Shown: positions 16,982-28,467, counted from the first letter of the stretch. The stretch is DNA of 64,000 nt from Rhodanobacter soli (GCF_040548735.1 NZ_JBEPSD010000003.1:372001-436000); one strand, 5' to 3'. Numbers and translations are program-made. Notes: generated from the sequence alone by a model not told the origin.

Positions 16982-19540
16982 GTGCCCTTGTCGTCCCCAT
17001 CGCCCCTGTTCCTGCGTCGCATTTTCCTGACCGCATCCCTCGCTGGCGCGCTGATCATGCCCATTCATTTCGTGCTGGCCGCGGACACCGCCGCCACGGT
17101 CCACCCCGCATCGTGGCCGCAGGGCCGCTGGCCGCTGCCGCCGGATCCCGCGCTCGAGGCCAGGGTCAGGGCGCTGCTGGCGAAGATGTCGGTGGAGGAC
17201 AAGGTCGGCCAGATGATCCAGGCCGACATCAAGTACGTGACCCCGGATGACGTGCGCACGTATCGTCTCGGCTCGATCCTGGCCGGCGGCAATTCCGGGC
17301 CGGACGGCCAGCAATACGGCACGGCCGCGCAGTGGCAGAAACTTTCCGATGCGTTCTACCGCGCGTCGATGGATACCTCGGGCGGGCGCCTGGCGATCCC
17401 GGTGCTGTTCGGCATCGACGCGGTGCATGGCCACAACAACCTGGTCGGCAGCACCTTGTTCCCGCAGAACGTGGGCCTGGGCGCCACCCGCGATCCGCAG
17501 TTGATCCACGCGATCGGCGACGTCACCGCGCGGGAACTGCGCGCCAGCGGCATCAACTGGACCTTCGCACCCACCCTCACGGTGCCGCAGGATGGCCGCT
17601 GGGGGCGTGCCTACGAGGGCTATTCGCAGAACCCGGCGCTGGTGGCGCAATACGCCAGCGCCGTGGTCGAGGGCCTGGAAGGCAGGCTCGGTACGCCGCA
17701 CTACCTGGATGCCGACCACGTGATCGCCACGGCCAAGCATTTCGTCGGCGATGGCGGCACCCGCGACGGCAAGGACCAGGGCGACGCCGAAGTCAGCGAA
17801 GCGGTGCTGCGCGACGTGCACGCGGCCGGTTATCCGCCGGCGATCGAGGCCGGCGTACAGGTGGTGATGGTCTCGTTCTCCAGCTGGAACGGGGTGAAGA
17901 TGGCCGGCAACAAGGCGCTGATCACCGACGTGCTGAAGGGCCGCATGGACTTCGGCGGCATCGTGCTGGGCGACTGGAACGCGCACGGCCAGGTGCCCGG
18001 CTGCACCAACGAGGATTGCCCGGTGGCGTACAACGCCGGGCTGGACATGCTGGAGGCGCCCGATTCCTGGAAGGGCCTGTACAAGAACACCCTGGCCGAG
18101 GTGAAGTCCGGGGTGATCCCGATGGCCCGCGTCGACGACGCGGTGAGCCGCATCCTGCGCGTGAAGCTGCGCCTGGGCATGTTCGAGGCCGGACTGCCGT
18201 CGGCCAACCCCTTGGTGATCAAGTCGGCGCAGGTGGTCGGCAGTCCCGCGCATCGCGCGCTGGCGCGCCGGGCCGTGCGCGAGTCGCTGGTGTTGCTGAA
18301 GAACGACGGCGTGCTGCCGATCGATCCGCGCAAGCACGTACTGGTCGCCGGCGACGGCGCCGACAACATCTCCAAGCAGAACGGCGGCTGGACGCTGACC
18401 TGGCAGGGCACCGGCCTGACCAATGCGAATTTCCCGGGCGCGACCTCGATCTTTGCCGGTATCCAGGCGCAGGTGAAGGCGGCCGGCGGCACCGCGGAGC
18501 TGTCGGTCGACGGCAGCTACAAGCAGAAACCCGACGTCGCCATCGTGGTGTTCGGCGAAGACCCTTATGCCGAATTCCAGGGCGACCTGCCGAACCTGGC
18601 GTACCGGCCCGGCAACGATCACGACCTCGACCTGCTGCGTCGCCTGCACGCGCAGGGCGTGCCGGTGGTGGCGGTGTTCCTCACCGGCCGGCCGCTATGG
18701 ATGAACCGCGAGATCAATGCATCGGATGCGTTCGTGGTGGCGTGGCTGCCCGGCAGCGAAGGCGAGGGCATCGCCGACGTGTTGCTGCGCACGCGCGACG
18801 GCCGCGTCGCGCATGACTTCCACGGCAAGCTGGCGTACGCGTGGCCGCGCACGGCGGTGCAGATTCCGGTCGCCGCGGCCGCGCGCGGCGAGCAGCCGCA
18901 GTTTCCCTACGGCTTCGGCCTGACCTATGCCGATCGCGGCGACACCGGCCCGCTGTCCGAGGATGCCGGGATCGAACTGAGCAGCGCGCGGGCCGGCGTC
19001 TACTTCACCCATGGCAAGCCGGCGCAGGGTTTCACGCTGCGCCTGACCGGCGCCAACGGCGCGGCCGCCAACGTCACCGCCACGCCCGCCGCGACGGCGG
19101 ATGGCAGCCTGCGCATCGTCGCGCTCGACTACAAGGCTCAGGAGGACGCGCGCAGCCTGGACTGGTCGGGCCGCGGCACCGCGCGCGCCGCGCTGGTGGC
19201 GCCGGCGCCGCTGGACGTGGAGCGCGAGACCAATGGCGACGTGATGCTGGTGACCACCCTGCGTATCGACGCGGTATCGGCGCAAGGCGCCACGGTCGGC
19301 GTCGCCTGCGGCAGCGGTTGCGGCGCCGCGGTGCCGATCGGCAAGCAGTTGGCTGCACTGCCGCGCGGGCAGTGGCTGCGCGTGGGCGTGCCGTTGAAAT
19401 GTTTCCGCGACGCCGGCGCCGACATGAGCAAGCTGGACCGGCCGTTCGAATGGACCAGCGGCCCGGGCGAACGCATCGCCGTCACCGACGTCTCGCTGGG
19501 CACGGTGGCGGACCGGACGCTGGACTGCCGCGCGCACTAG
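16982..19540 (+). CDS. Exported GH3 beta-glucosidase (1,4-beta-glucan glucohydrolase type)
   Basis: An 852-residue glycoside hydrolase family 3 exo-enzyme that removes glucose from beta-glucan oligosaccharides. The N-terminus has a twin-arginine-like signal (LRRIFLTASLAGAL). The GH3 barrel covers about 60-400, with KHFVGDGGT and nucleophile D331 in VLGDWNAHG. The second domain (about 420-640) carries the acid/base E526 in FGEDPYAE. A C-terminal region of about 190 residues (beta-rich, to SLGTVADRTLDCRAH) follows. The start is GTG at 16982 with GGAG 7 bases upstream; an ATG 5 bases earlier is out of frame. The operator at 16910 links it to the receptor/halogenase pair downstream. Specificity (1,3 or 1,4) is not decidable. 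Confidence 0.94.
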   Translation: MPLSSPSPLFLRRIFLTASLAGALIMPIHFVLAADTAATVHPASWPQGRWPLPPDPALEARVRALLAKMSVEDKVGQMIQADIKYVTPDDVRTYRLGSILAGGNSGPDGQQYGTAAQWQKLSDAFYRASMDTSGGRLAIPVLFGIDAVHGHNNLVGSTLFPQNVGLGATRDPQLIHAIGDVTARELRASGINWTFAPTLTVPQDGRWGRAYEGYSQNPALVAQYASAVVEGLEGRLGTPHYLDADHVIATAKHFVGDGGTRDGKDQGDAEVSEAVLRDVHAAGYPPAIEAGVQVVMVSFSSWNGVKMAGNKALITDVLKGRMDFGGIVLGDWNAHGQVPGCTNEDCPVAYNAGLDMLEAPDSWKGLYKNTLAEVKSGVIPMARVDDAVSRILRVKLRLGMFEAGLPSANPLVIKSAQVVGSPAHRALARRAVRESLVLLKNDGVLPIDPRKHVLVAGDGADNISKQNGGWTLTWQGTGLTNANFPGATSIFAGIQAQVKAAGGTAELSVDGSYKQKPDVAIVVFGEDPYAEFQGDLPNLAYRPGNDHDLDLLRRLHAQGVPVVAVFLTGRPLWMNREINASDAFVVAWLPGSEGEGIADVLLRTRDGRVAHDFHGKLAYAWPRTAVQIPVAAAARGEQPQFPYGFGLTYADRGDTGPLSEDAGIELSSARAGVYFTHGKPAQGFTLRLTGANGAAANVTATPAATADGSLRIVALDYKAQEDARSLDWSGRGTARAALVAPAPLDVERETNGDVMLVTTLRIDAVSAQGATVGVACGSGCGAAVPIGKQLAALPRGQWLRVGVPLKCFRDAGADMSKLDRPFEWTSGPGERIAVTDVSLGTVADRTLDCRAH

Positions 19541-19721
19541 GCCACCCGCCATACGGTGGCTCCGACCCGGACGCTGCGCGGCCGGGATCGACCGATGAAT
19601 GCCATCGCCTTTGCCCGACACCGCCTCGCGTGCCGGCGCGGGGTCCGGCTGACCTGTGCTGGGACGGACGGATCTCCGGTCCGACTGTGCGTTCGGGATT
19701 ACCGCCTGCGCCATGTCCCGC

Positions 19722-19753
19722 AAAAAAAAGGATGCCCCGTTGCCGGGGCATCC
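19722..19753 (-). terminator. Rho-independent terminator of the TonB receptor gene
   Basis: On the minus strand a perfect 10-bp stem (GGATGCCCCG paired with CGGGGCATCC, 4-base loop) is followed directly by eight T residues. It lies 45 bp beyond the stop of the receptor gene at 19799. The plus strand has no T-run after the hairpin, so it should not stop the GH3 transcript. Confidence 0.92.
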
Positions 19754-19798
19754 AGTGGCGACAGGGGAGGATCGGTCGCCAGGGGGGAAGGGTGAAAC

Positions 19799-22204
19799 CT
19801 AGAACCACACGCCGACGTTGACGCCGTAAGTGCGCGGCGGCAGGTATTGCGAGGTGTAGGCGAAGCTGCCGTCGGGCAGGGCGAAACGGCCGGCACTGGT
19901 GCGCACCTTGCTGTCGCTGACGTTCTGCACGTAGGCGCCGATCCACCAGCGGTCCTGCGGCTCGTTGTAGCGCAGCGAGATGTCGCCGCGGCCGTACGCC
20001 TTCTGCTTGTCGCCGTCGCCCAGGTTGAACGTGCTCAGCCATTGCGAGCTCTGGTACTGCGCGGAGATGCGCGGAGTTAGCCGGCCGCCGTTGGCCAGGC
20101 GGAAGTCGTGCTCGTAGATCGCGGTGAGCGAGGCGTTCGGCGCATGCGGCAGGTCGTTGCCGCTGACGTCGATGCAGGCGCTGATGCCGGACGCCGGGTC
20201 GCAGGCGGGCAGGCCCTGGTAGTCGTTGCTGCCGGCATACTTGAGCGTGCCCAGTTCCTTCTTCGGGATCGCCGAGAACACCAGGTTGAGGCGGTCGTTC
20301 TCGCTGGACAGCGCCAGCTCCGATTCGAAGCCCATCACCTTGGTGGTGCCCTTGACGTTGGAGAAGCCCAGCCCGCGGTTGCCGTCGGGGTAGGTGATCG
20401 GCGCGGCCAACTGGAAGTTCTTGAACTGCTCGTAGTAGATCGCGCTGTTCCACGTCAGGTGGCCGTCGAGGAAGCTGAACTTCGAGCCGACTTCGTAGTT
20501 GGTCAGCGTCTCCGGTTCGTACAGCGTGCCGGCGTCCTGGGTGCCGCCGGACTTGTAGCCGGTGGATACGCTGGCATACAGCAGGCCGTGCTGGCCCATG
20601 TCGGTATCCAGCCTGGCCAGCCAGGTGACCTTGCTCTTGTCGTACTTCGCATCGTTGACGGTGGAGACGTTGAAGCCCACGTTGCCCGGTTCGACGTCCG
20701 GCGAGATCGGCACCTGCGGCACCGTCGGGTCGTAGGCCCAGCCCCAGCCGCGGCCACCCTCGTTCTTCTTGACGTCGTTGGACCAGCGCGCGCCGCCGGT
20801 CAGGCGCAGGCCGTCGGTGATGTGCCAGGTGGCCTGGCCGAAGAAGGCGGTGGTTTCCACGGTCTCCTTCGGCTGGATGAACGAACCCTGCCAGGCCACG
20901 GTGCCCTGCGCGGTGCCGTTGAGGATCGGGATGTCGAAGCGGATGTTGTTGTCCTCCGCCGCGTAGTAGGCGCCGAGGATCCAGTCCACCGCGTTGTCGC
21001 CGGCCGACTTCAGGTCCAGTTCGTGGCTGTAGTTCTTGTAGTTGGAGAAGTTGGTGCGGTCGGCCTGGTAGGACGCGCCGGTGGTGAAGCTGGTCGGCAC
21101 CTGGACGCCGTTGTCCTGGTCGAAGTTGCTCTTGCCGGAGAAGCGGTTGAAGCCGGCGACGTAGCTCAGCGTCATCGCGTCGTTGATGTTGAAGTCCATG
21201 CGGCTGCGCACCGTGTGCGAGTCGCGCTTCAGGTAGGGCGCGGTGTCGATCAGGGCCGACCAGAAATCCTGGCCTGCGCGCGGTTGCTGCATCAGGCTCA
21301 TGCCGGGCGTGCCGCGGTCGCGGAAGTATTCGTAGGACAGGTTCCAGGTGAACGCGTCGCTCGGCTGCCACATTGCGCTGACGCGCGCCGCCGACTGGTC
21401 CTGCGCGTTGTACTTGTCGCCGCCGGTCACGTAGTTGCTGGCGTTGATCGGCTGGAATGTGGCGAGCGTGCCGCCGCTGGCCAGGTAGGCCGCCTGCTGT
21501 TGCGCCACGCTGGGCAGTTGCTGCGACGGGTTCTGGAAATCCACGTAGCCGTCATGCTGCTCCTGCGCCATCGCCACGCGCATCGCGAAGGTGCTGCTGA
21601 TCGGCAGATTCACCGTGGCGCGGGTGCCGACGTGGCTGTAGTTGCCGGCCTCGATCTGTGCATTGCCATAGAAGCCGCTGGTGTCCGGCTTGCCGGTCTG
21701 GAAATTGACCACGCCGGCGGTGGAGTTGCGCCCCCACAGCGTGCCCTGCGGACCGCGCAATACTTCCACGCTTTCGATGTCCAGCAGCAGGCCGGCGGCC
21801 GCTTCCGGGCGCGGCGAATACACACCGTCGATGAACATCGCCACTTCCGGATCGGCATACTCGGTCTTGGCGCTGTCGTTGCCGATGCCGCGCATGGTCA
21901 GGGTGACCACGCCATGATCGCCTTGCGACGTGGCCTGGAAGCCCGGCACCAGCTTGGTGATGTCCTGCACCGTCATCACCCGCTCCTTGTCGAGCGTGTC
22001 GGCGCTGATCGCGCTGATCGCGACCGGAGTCTTCTGCAGCGGAGTCTCGCGTTTGGTCGCGGTGACCTGGACGCTGTCCAGATCCTTCACCTTCCTGCTG
22101 GCCGCCGTGTCTTTCGGGGCAGGGTCCTGTGCCGCAGCGTAGACGGCGCCCGAGGCAAATATGGCGGTCATGGCGACGTACAAAGCCGAGTAGCGTAATT
22201 TCAT
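19799..22204 (-). CDS. TonB-dependent outer-membrane receptor (beta-glucoside locus)
   Basis: An 801-residue outer-membrane receptor for energy-dependent uptake. A signal peptide (MKLRYSALYVAMTAIFASGAVYA) is followed by a TonB box region (DSVQVTATKRE, about 45-56), the plug domain (about 60-170, with VEVLRGPQGTLWGRNSTAGVV) and a beta-barrel to the C-terminal phenylalanine (TYGVNVGVWF). The ATG at 22204 is preceded by GGAGAGGG; an upstream in-frame ATG lacks a signal peptide. Divergent from the halogenase-like gene, sharing two TGACAGCGCTGTCA sites with it, and next to GH3, so I infer import of beta-glucan oligosaccharides. Its plug has the shape of general siderophore/sugar receptors, so the substrate is not certain. 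Confidence 0.92.
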   Translation of the reverse strand: MKLRYSALYVAMTAIFASGAVYAAAQDPAPKDTAASRKVKDLDSVQVTATKRETPLQKTPVAISAISADTLDKERVMTVQDITKLVPGFQATSQGDHGVVTLTMRGIGNDSAKTEYADPEVAMFIDGVYSPRPEAAAGLLLDIESVEVLRGPQGTLWGRNSTAGVVNFQTGKPDTSGFYGNAQIEAGNYSHVGTRATVNLPISSTFAMRVAMAQEQHDGYVDFQNPSQQLPSVAQQQAAYLASGGTLATFQPINASNYVTGGDKYNAQDQSAARVSAMWQPSDAFTWNLSYEYFRDRGTPGMSLMQQPRAGQDFWSALIDTAPYLKRDSHTVRSRMDFNINDAMTLSYVAGFNRFSGKSNFDQDNGVQVPTSFTTGASYQADRTNFSNYKNYSHELDLKSAGDNAVDWILGAYYAAEDNNIRFDIPILNGTAQGTVAWQGSFIQPKETVETTAFFGQATWHITDGLRLTGGARWSNDVKKNEGGRGWGWAYDPTVPQVPISPDVEPGNVGFNVSTVNDAKYDKSKVTWLARLDTDMGQHGLLYASVSTGYKSGGTQDAGTLYEPETLTNYEVGSKFSFLDGHLTWNSAIYYEQFKNFQLAAPITYPDGNRGLGFSNVKGTTKVMGFESELALSSENDRLNLVFSAIPKKELGTLKYAGSNDYQGLPACDPASGISACIDVSGNDLPHAPNASLTAIYEHDFRLANGGRLTPRISAQYQSSQWLSTFNLGDGDKQKAYGRGDISLRYNEPQDRWWIGAYVQNVSDSKVRTSAGRFALPDGSFAYTSQYLPPRTYGVNVGVWF

Positions 22205-22266
22205 TTCACCCTCTCCCCAAATTGTCGTGGACATGCAGTGGTCGTGGACATGCGGTAATCTTTGCA

Positions 22267-22280
22267 TGACAGCGCTGTCA
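22267..22280. promoter_or_regulatory. LacI-family operator, TGACAGCGCTGTCA type (copy 3)
   Basis: A perfect palindrome in the 167-bp divergent region. Read toward the receptor, it supplies TTGACA as a -35 element, with TTACCG 17 bp downstream, so repression by promoter occlusion is likely. It lies 21 bp (two helical turns) from the next copy. Confidence 0.85.
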
Positions 22281-22287
22281 AATTAAA

Positions 22288-22301
22288 TGACAGCGCTGTC
22301 A
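22288..22301. promoter_or_regulatory. LacI-family operator, TGACAGCGCTGTCA type (copy 4)
   Basis: Second perfect palindrome, start-to-start 21 bp from copy 3, so both face the same side of the helix and could bind two dimers cooperatively. It is the one nearer to the halogenase-like gene, 70 bp before its ATG. Confidence 0.85.
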
Positions 22302-22371
22302 TCGAGGGCGATCCTACTGCGAAATTCGACAATTGGCTTGTTGCGCAGCAACAAGCGGGGAGGGGAGTGGC

Positions 22372-23955
22372 ATGGCGCGCATTCAGAGGATTCTGGTCGT
22401 GGGCGGCGGTACTGCCGGCTGGCTGACGGCCTGTTATCTGGCCAAGGCGTTGAATACCGCGGCGCCGGAAAGCATCCGGGTCGAACTGGTCGAATCGCCG
22501 AACATCGGCTTGCTCGGCGTGGGCGAGGCCACGTTTCCGTCGATCCGCGGCACGCTGGCCGCGATCGGCCTGGACGAGCGCCGCTTCCTGGTCGGTGCCA
22601 GCGCAACCTACAAGCAGGGCATCCAGTACGTGAACTGGGTGCGCCCGCCCGGCGAACCGGGGCCGGACCGTTTCTTCCACCCGTTCAGCCTGCCTAGCCA
22701 GCGCAGCGGCAGCCCGGAGCTGTTGCCGTACTGGCTGCTCGGCGGCGCCCCCGGCGGCATGGCCTTCGCCGAGGCGGTGACCATGCAGCAACGCCTGATC
22801 GATCACGGCCGGGCGCCGAAGCGCGCCACCGATCCCGATTACCAGGGACCGATGAATCACGCCTATCACTTCGATGCGGCCTGCTTCGCCGCCGTGCTGG
22901 CCGAGCATGGCCAGAGCCTGGGCGTCAGGCGTCACCTGGCCACGGTGGAACGGGCCGAACTGGACGGATCAGGCGCGATCGCGCGCATCGTCACCAGAGA
23001 AATCGGCGAACTGAGCGCCGACCTCTACGTGGATTGCACCGGCCTGCGCGGCGCCCTGATCGGCGGAGCGATGCAGTCGCCGTTCCACAGCCGGCGCGAC
23101 GTGCTGTTCGCCGACCGCGCGGTGGCGTTGCAGGTGCCGTATCCACGCCCAGACGCGCCGATCCTGCCGTTCACCCGCGCCACCGCGCAGGAAGCCGGCT
23201 GGATCTGGGACATCGGCCTGCAGAAACGGCGCGGCATCGGTTACGTCTATTCGTCGCGGCATAGCGATGCGAACCGCGCGGAAGAAGTCATTCGCAACTA
23301 CGTTGGCGAGCAGGCGGCGGGACTGGAAGCACTGCATATCAAGTTCGAGACCGGCTATCGACCGGAACACTGGCGTCGCAACTGCGTGGCGGTGGGGTTG
23401 GCCGGCGGCTTCGTCGAACCGCTGGAATCCACCGGCATTGCCCTGGTCGAACTGGCCGCCTACCTGATCACCCATCTGTTGCCGGGCGACGTCGACGACA
23501 TGGAACGCACCGCGCGTCGCTTCAACGACATGATGGTGGCGCGCTACGAGCGCGTCATCGATTTCATCAAGATGCACTACTGCCTCACGCAGCGCCGTGA
23601 CAGCGCGTTCTGGATCGACAACACCGACCCGGCCGGCATCCCGCAGACCCTGCAGGACAGACTTGCGCTATGGCGCCATCGCCCGCCGCACCGGCTGGAC
23701 TTCGTCACCGACCTGGAGATGTTCATGCCGGCCAGCTGGCAATACGTGCTGTACGGCATGGAGTTCCGCACCGACCTCGAACCGATGCGCAGCGCCTACC
23801 CGCAGATGGAGGCGGCGCAGCGCGAGTTCGCGATGATCCGGCAGATGGCCGGCCATGCGTTGAACGACCTCCCGGACCACCGTGCCCTGGTCGAGCAATT
23901 GTGCCGCGAGCAAGTGCAGCGGAAGATGGACAGGCTTGTCGGGGCGGATGGCTGA
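22372..23955 (+). CDS. Tryptophan-halogenase-family flavoprotein (beta-glucoside locus)
   Basis: A 527-residue FAD-dependent protein of the tryptophan halogenase family. The N-terminal FAD site is VVGGGTAGW; the catalytic lysine is K81 (ATYKQG) and the active-site glutamate E352 (PLESTGI). The WxWxIP motif is present as W277-I-W-D-I-G282, with glycine for proline. The start at 22372 has GGGGAGGGG just upstream. Related enzymes from Brevundimonas and Xanthomonas halogenate indole in vitro, and such genes often sit beside TonB receptors, but their physiological role is unknown. No flavin reductase, which the reaction needs, is encoded nearby. Co-control with the divergent receptor through the two operators is the strongest functional clue. 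Confidence 0.88.
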   Translation: MARIQRILVVGGGTAGWLTACYLAKALNTAAPESIRVELVESPNIGLLGVGEATFPSIRGTLAAIGLDERRFLVGASATYKQGIQYVNWVRPPGEPGPDRFFHPFSLPSQRSGSPELLPYWLLGGAPGGMAFAEAVTMQQRLIDHGRAPKRATDPDYQGPMNHAYHFDAACFAAVLAEHGQSLGVRRHLATVERAELDGSGAIARIVTREIGELSADLYVDCTGLRGALIGGAMQSPFHSRRDVLFADRAVALQVPYPRPDAPILPFTRATAQEAGWIWDIGLQKRRGIGYVYSSRHSDANRAEEVIRNYVGEQAAGLEALHIKFETGYRPEHWRRNCVAVGLAGGFVEPLESTGIALVELAAYLITHLLPGDVDDMERTARRFNDMMVARYERVIDFIKMHYCLTQRRDSAFWIDNTDPAGIPQTLQDRLALWRHRPPHRLDFVTDLEMFMPASWQYVLYGMEFRTDLEPMRSAYPQMEAAQREFAMIRQMAGHALNDLPDHRALVEQLCREQVQRKMDRLVGADG

Positions 23956-24029
23956 TCGGGTGGCAGCCCCGCCGCAGTGCCGGAAACTCACCCTGACCCG
24001 GTCTTGGCGCGATCCTACTGGAGCCTCCC

Positions 24030-24557
24030 ATGCAATTGACCCGTCTCGTTTTCGCTGGCGTGCTGCTGACGCTCCCGGCCCTCGATGGCTGTTCGAAACG
24101 TCCCGCCGAGGCGACACCGGCGGCGGTTGCTGTATCGCCACCATCCGTGTCGGTCCCGGGAAAACCACCCAGGGAAGATGCCCGGGCATGCGATCTGGTC
24201 ACCCCGCAGGAAATGTCCGCGATTCTAGGCAGCGCCGTGGTCGGTGCCGAGCCAAGCCACAAATCGTCCGGCAAGACCGAATGCATCTACAAGCCGGCCG
24301 ATGGGGCCAGCCCCTACGTCGAGTTCTCGGTCGAATGGGGTGAAGCCGAGACGGCGATGAGGGCGGCGGGCGCGATGGGCCACGGCAAACCGGGCGCAGA
24401 CGACCCTTACGCGGGCATCGGCGACCAGGCGGTATCCGTCGGAACGTCACTGTGGATTCGCAGCGGCGAGGACTTTGTGCAGATCGTATTTTCGGGTGTG
24501 GACGACGCGCCGGCGAAAGCGAGGAAAATCTTCGACACCGCGAAGGCGAGGATGTGA
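24030..24557 (+). CDS. Hypothetical lipoprotein, 175 residues
   Basis: The N-terminus is a probable lipoprotein signal: a hydrophobic stretch ending in ALDGC, cysteine 21. The aspartate at -2 makes the lipobox imperfect. A Pro/Ala/Val-rich linker to about residue 50 is followed by a globular part beginning CDLVTPQEMSAILG, with a second cysteine in TECIYK. The pattern resembles small secreted proteins with a DUF3558-like fold, but I do not assign it. It is convergent with the GH39 gene, 43 bp away. Confidence 0.65.
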   Translation: MQLTRLVFAGVLLTLPALDGCSKRPAEATPAAVAVSPPSVSVPGKPPREDARACDLVTPQEMSAILGSAVVGAEPSHKSSGKTECIYKPADGASPYVEFSVEWGEAETAMRAAGAMGHGKPGADDPYAGIGDQAVSVGTSLWIRSGEDFVQIVFSGVDDAPAKARKIFDTAKARM

Positions 24558-24600
24558 CAAGCCGTTAGCGTGGGTTTCGCGTTGAGCCGGCGGGCCCGAC

Positions 24601-26154
24601 TCAACGCAACTCCACCACGACCAACCCCTGCACCGGCACGGTGATCTCGAACCGGCCGTCGCGCACGCTCGACGATGCCGGCGCGGCCAGCTTGCCGGCT
24701 TCGCGCAGTTGCATGATCTGCGCGCGGCTGGGGGAGTCGGGACGGCCCATGCGGTCGAACGCTGCGATGGCGTTGCCGTGGCTTTCGTCCAGCCGCCACA
24801 CGGTGGCGTGGGCGCCGGCAGGCAGGTGTCGTACGTCGATGCTGAAGTGCTTCGGCGTGCCGGCGGGTTCGCCTGGCGTGTAGCTGGCGGTGTTGCCGAT
24901 GGGCGGGGCGTAGTTCCATAGCGCGATGACCACGCTGCCGTCGTCGCGGCGGGTGGCCAGGGCGGAGTCGGAATTCACCGCGAGGCGCTTGTCGCCCAGC
25001 TTGTGCAGCATGGCGAATGCGTTGAACGCGGGCTTGGGAATGCGGTTGGCGGCGATCAGGCCGAAGCCGCCGTAGAACGGGTTGCGCACGACGCCCTGTT
25101 CCTCGAACACGTCGGAGAACGACCAGTAGCTCATCGCCTCGACCTTGCCGGCGCACAGGCGGATGGTGTTGGCGATCCACGGGCCCATGAACACGGTGTC
25201 GGTGACGTTGGGCAGGTTGGCGTAGCTGGCGTTGTATTCGCTGAAGATCAGCGGCATGTGCGGGTAGGGCGAGGCGGCGATTTCCTTGTGCACCTTGTCC
25301 ACCGCACGGCAGACCATGTCGGCGCGTGGAATTTTTTCGCTGGTGTGGAACACGTTGTCGGCGGTGTCGTCGCCGTAGACATGCGTGCTGACGAAATCGA
25401 CCGGCACGTTGTTCTTGTGCGTGTGCGCGAGGAAATCGGTGGCCCACGCGGCCTGCGCCGTGGACGGACCGCCCACGCGGATGCGCGGATTCACCGCCTT
25501 GAGCGCGCGCACGGTGTGGTCGTACAGGGTGAAGTAGCTGGCTTGCGCCGGCTTGCCGACCCAGAAGCCGATGTTCGGCTCGTTCCACACCTCGAAGTAC
25601 CAGCTGGCCACCTCGTCGATGCCGTAGCGCTCGACCAGGTGTCGTGCCAGCGCGCCGATCATCGCGTCCCATTCGGCGTAGTCCTCCGGCGGCGCAACGT
25701 TCGGGCGGTACCAGAATGCCTGCAACGCGGCCGGGTCGGAGGTCAGCTCCGGCGGCATGAAGCCGAGCTCGACGAACGGCTTGAAGCCGTGCTCGAGCAG
25801 GCCGTCGTAGATCTGGTCGACGTAGGAGAAGTTGTAGGAAATCTTCCCCTGCGCGTCGCGCTGCACCAGGCCCACGTCGTGGTCGAGGATGCCGTGGAAG
25901 CGGATGTAGCCGACGCCGGTGGCCTGGTGCACGGCGTCCAGATCCTTGCGGTAGTCGTCGCGCAGCGCCAGCGACGCGCGGCCGGAGCCGAGCATCTGCT
26001 CCCAGAAATGCGGGAAGGGCGTGCCCTGCGCGCTGGCGTCGATATGCAGGCGGGTGGTGGTTGCCGGCGGCGCGGCGCTGACCGTACTGGTGAACAGCAG
26101 GGCGGCGGTGCAAACCGCCAGGGCCAGGCTTCGCAACTGTCCGGAAAAAGTCAT
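24601..26154 (-). CDS. Exported GH39 glycosidase (beta-xylosidase type)
   Basis: A 517-residue family 39 glycoside hydrolase with a Sec signal peptide (about 28 residues). The acid/base E192 is in EVWNEPNIGFW and the nucleophile E306 in FSEYNASY, both on the (beta/alpha)8 barrel; a C-terminal beta domain follows from about 400. Family members cleave beta-xylosides, and some act on other beta-linked residues, so xylosidase is the likeliest but not the only reading. It is the only gene behind a 32-bp palindrome with core TGTAAACGTTTACA, unlike either operator class of the neighbouring loci, which supports a separate substrate. Confidence 0.9.
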   Translation of the reverse strand: MTFSGQLRSLALAVCTAALLFTSTVSAAPPATTTRLHIDASAQGTPFPHFWEQMLGSGRASLALRDDYRKDLDAVHQATGVGYIRFHGILDHDVGLVQRDAQGKISYNFSYVDQIYDGLLEHGFKPFVELGFMPPELTSDPAALQAFWYRPNVAPPEDYAEWDAMIGALARHLVERYGIDEVASWYFEVWNEPNIGFWVGKPAQASYFTLYDHTVRALKAVNPRIRVGGPSTAQAAWATDFLAHTHKNNVPVDFVSTHVYGDDTADNVFHTSEKIPRADMVCRAVDKVHKEIAASPYPHMPLIFSEYNASYANLPNVTDTVFMGPWIANTIRLCAGKVEAMSYWSFSDVFEEQGVVRNPFYGGFGLIAANRIPKPAFNAFAMLHKLGDKRLAVNSDSALATRRDDGSVVIALWNYAPPIGNTASYTPGEPAGTPKHFSIDVRHLPAGAHATVWRLDESHGNAIAAFDRMGRPDSPSRAQIMQLREAGKLAAPASSSVRDGRFEITVPVQGLVVVELR

Positions 26155-26203
26155 GGCGGGATCCTGTTCGACGGCCCGGAAACCGGCCGGGCGAGGCCTG
26201 CAA

Positions 26204-26235
26204 CCATCGGGATGTAAACGTTTACATCCCGATGG
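26204..26235. promoter_or_regulatory. 32-bp perfect palindrome, LacI-type operator before GH39
   Basis: A perfect 32-bp inverted repeat with core TGTAAACGTTTACA (26213-26226) and flanks of CCATCGGGA type. The centre is the CG usual for LacI-family operators. It lies 50 bp before the GH39 ATG. No T-run follows on either strand, so it is not a terminator. No gene for a cognate regulator is evident here. Confidence 0.75.
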
Positions 26236-26345
26236 AGTTTCCTACACGTCGGGGACCCGCGTCCAGCCATCCGCAGCCGGATTCCGCGGGATCGAAAGCG
26301 GTCTCGCGGCGGCGGAGCGAATCCGCCCGTCGCCATGAATCCGGT

Positions 26346-28439
<2,094 letters not shown>

Positions 28440-28467
28440 TCAGGAAACCTTGGGCCGCCGGCCGGTC

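Noticed and set aside
16076-18649. An 857-codon minus-strand frame across the LacI and GH3 genes
   Set aside because: It spans two well-supported genes and the intergenic operator, and has no recognisable domain.
20108-22198. A 696-codon plus-strand frame opposite the TonB receptor
   Set aside because: Arg/Val/Ala-rich composition with no motif; the minus-strand receptor accounts for the DNA. Long antisense frames are common at this GC content.
26204-26235. The 32-bp palindrome as a terminator of the GH13 transcript
   Set aside because: No T-run on either strand, AT-rich centre with central CG, and position 50 bp before a gene: an operator fits better.
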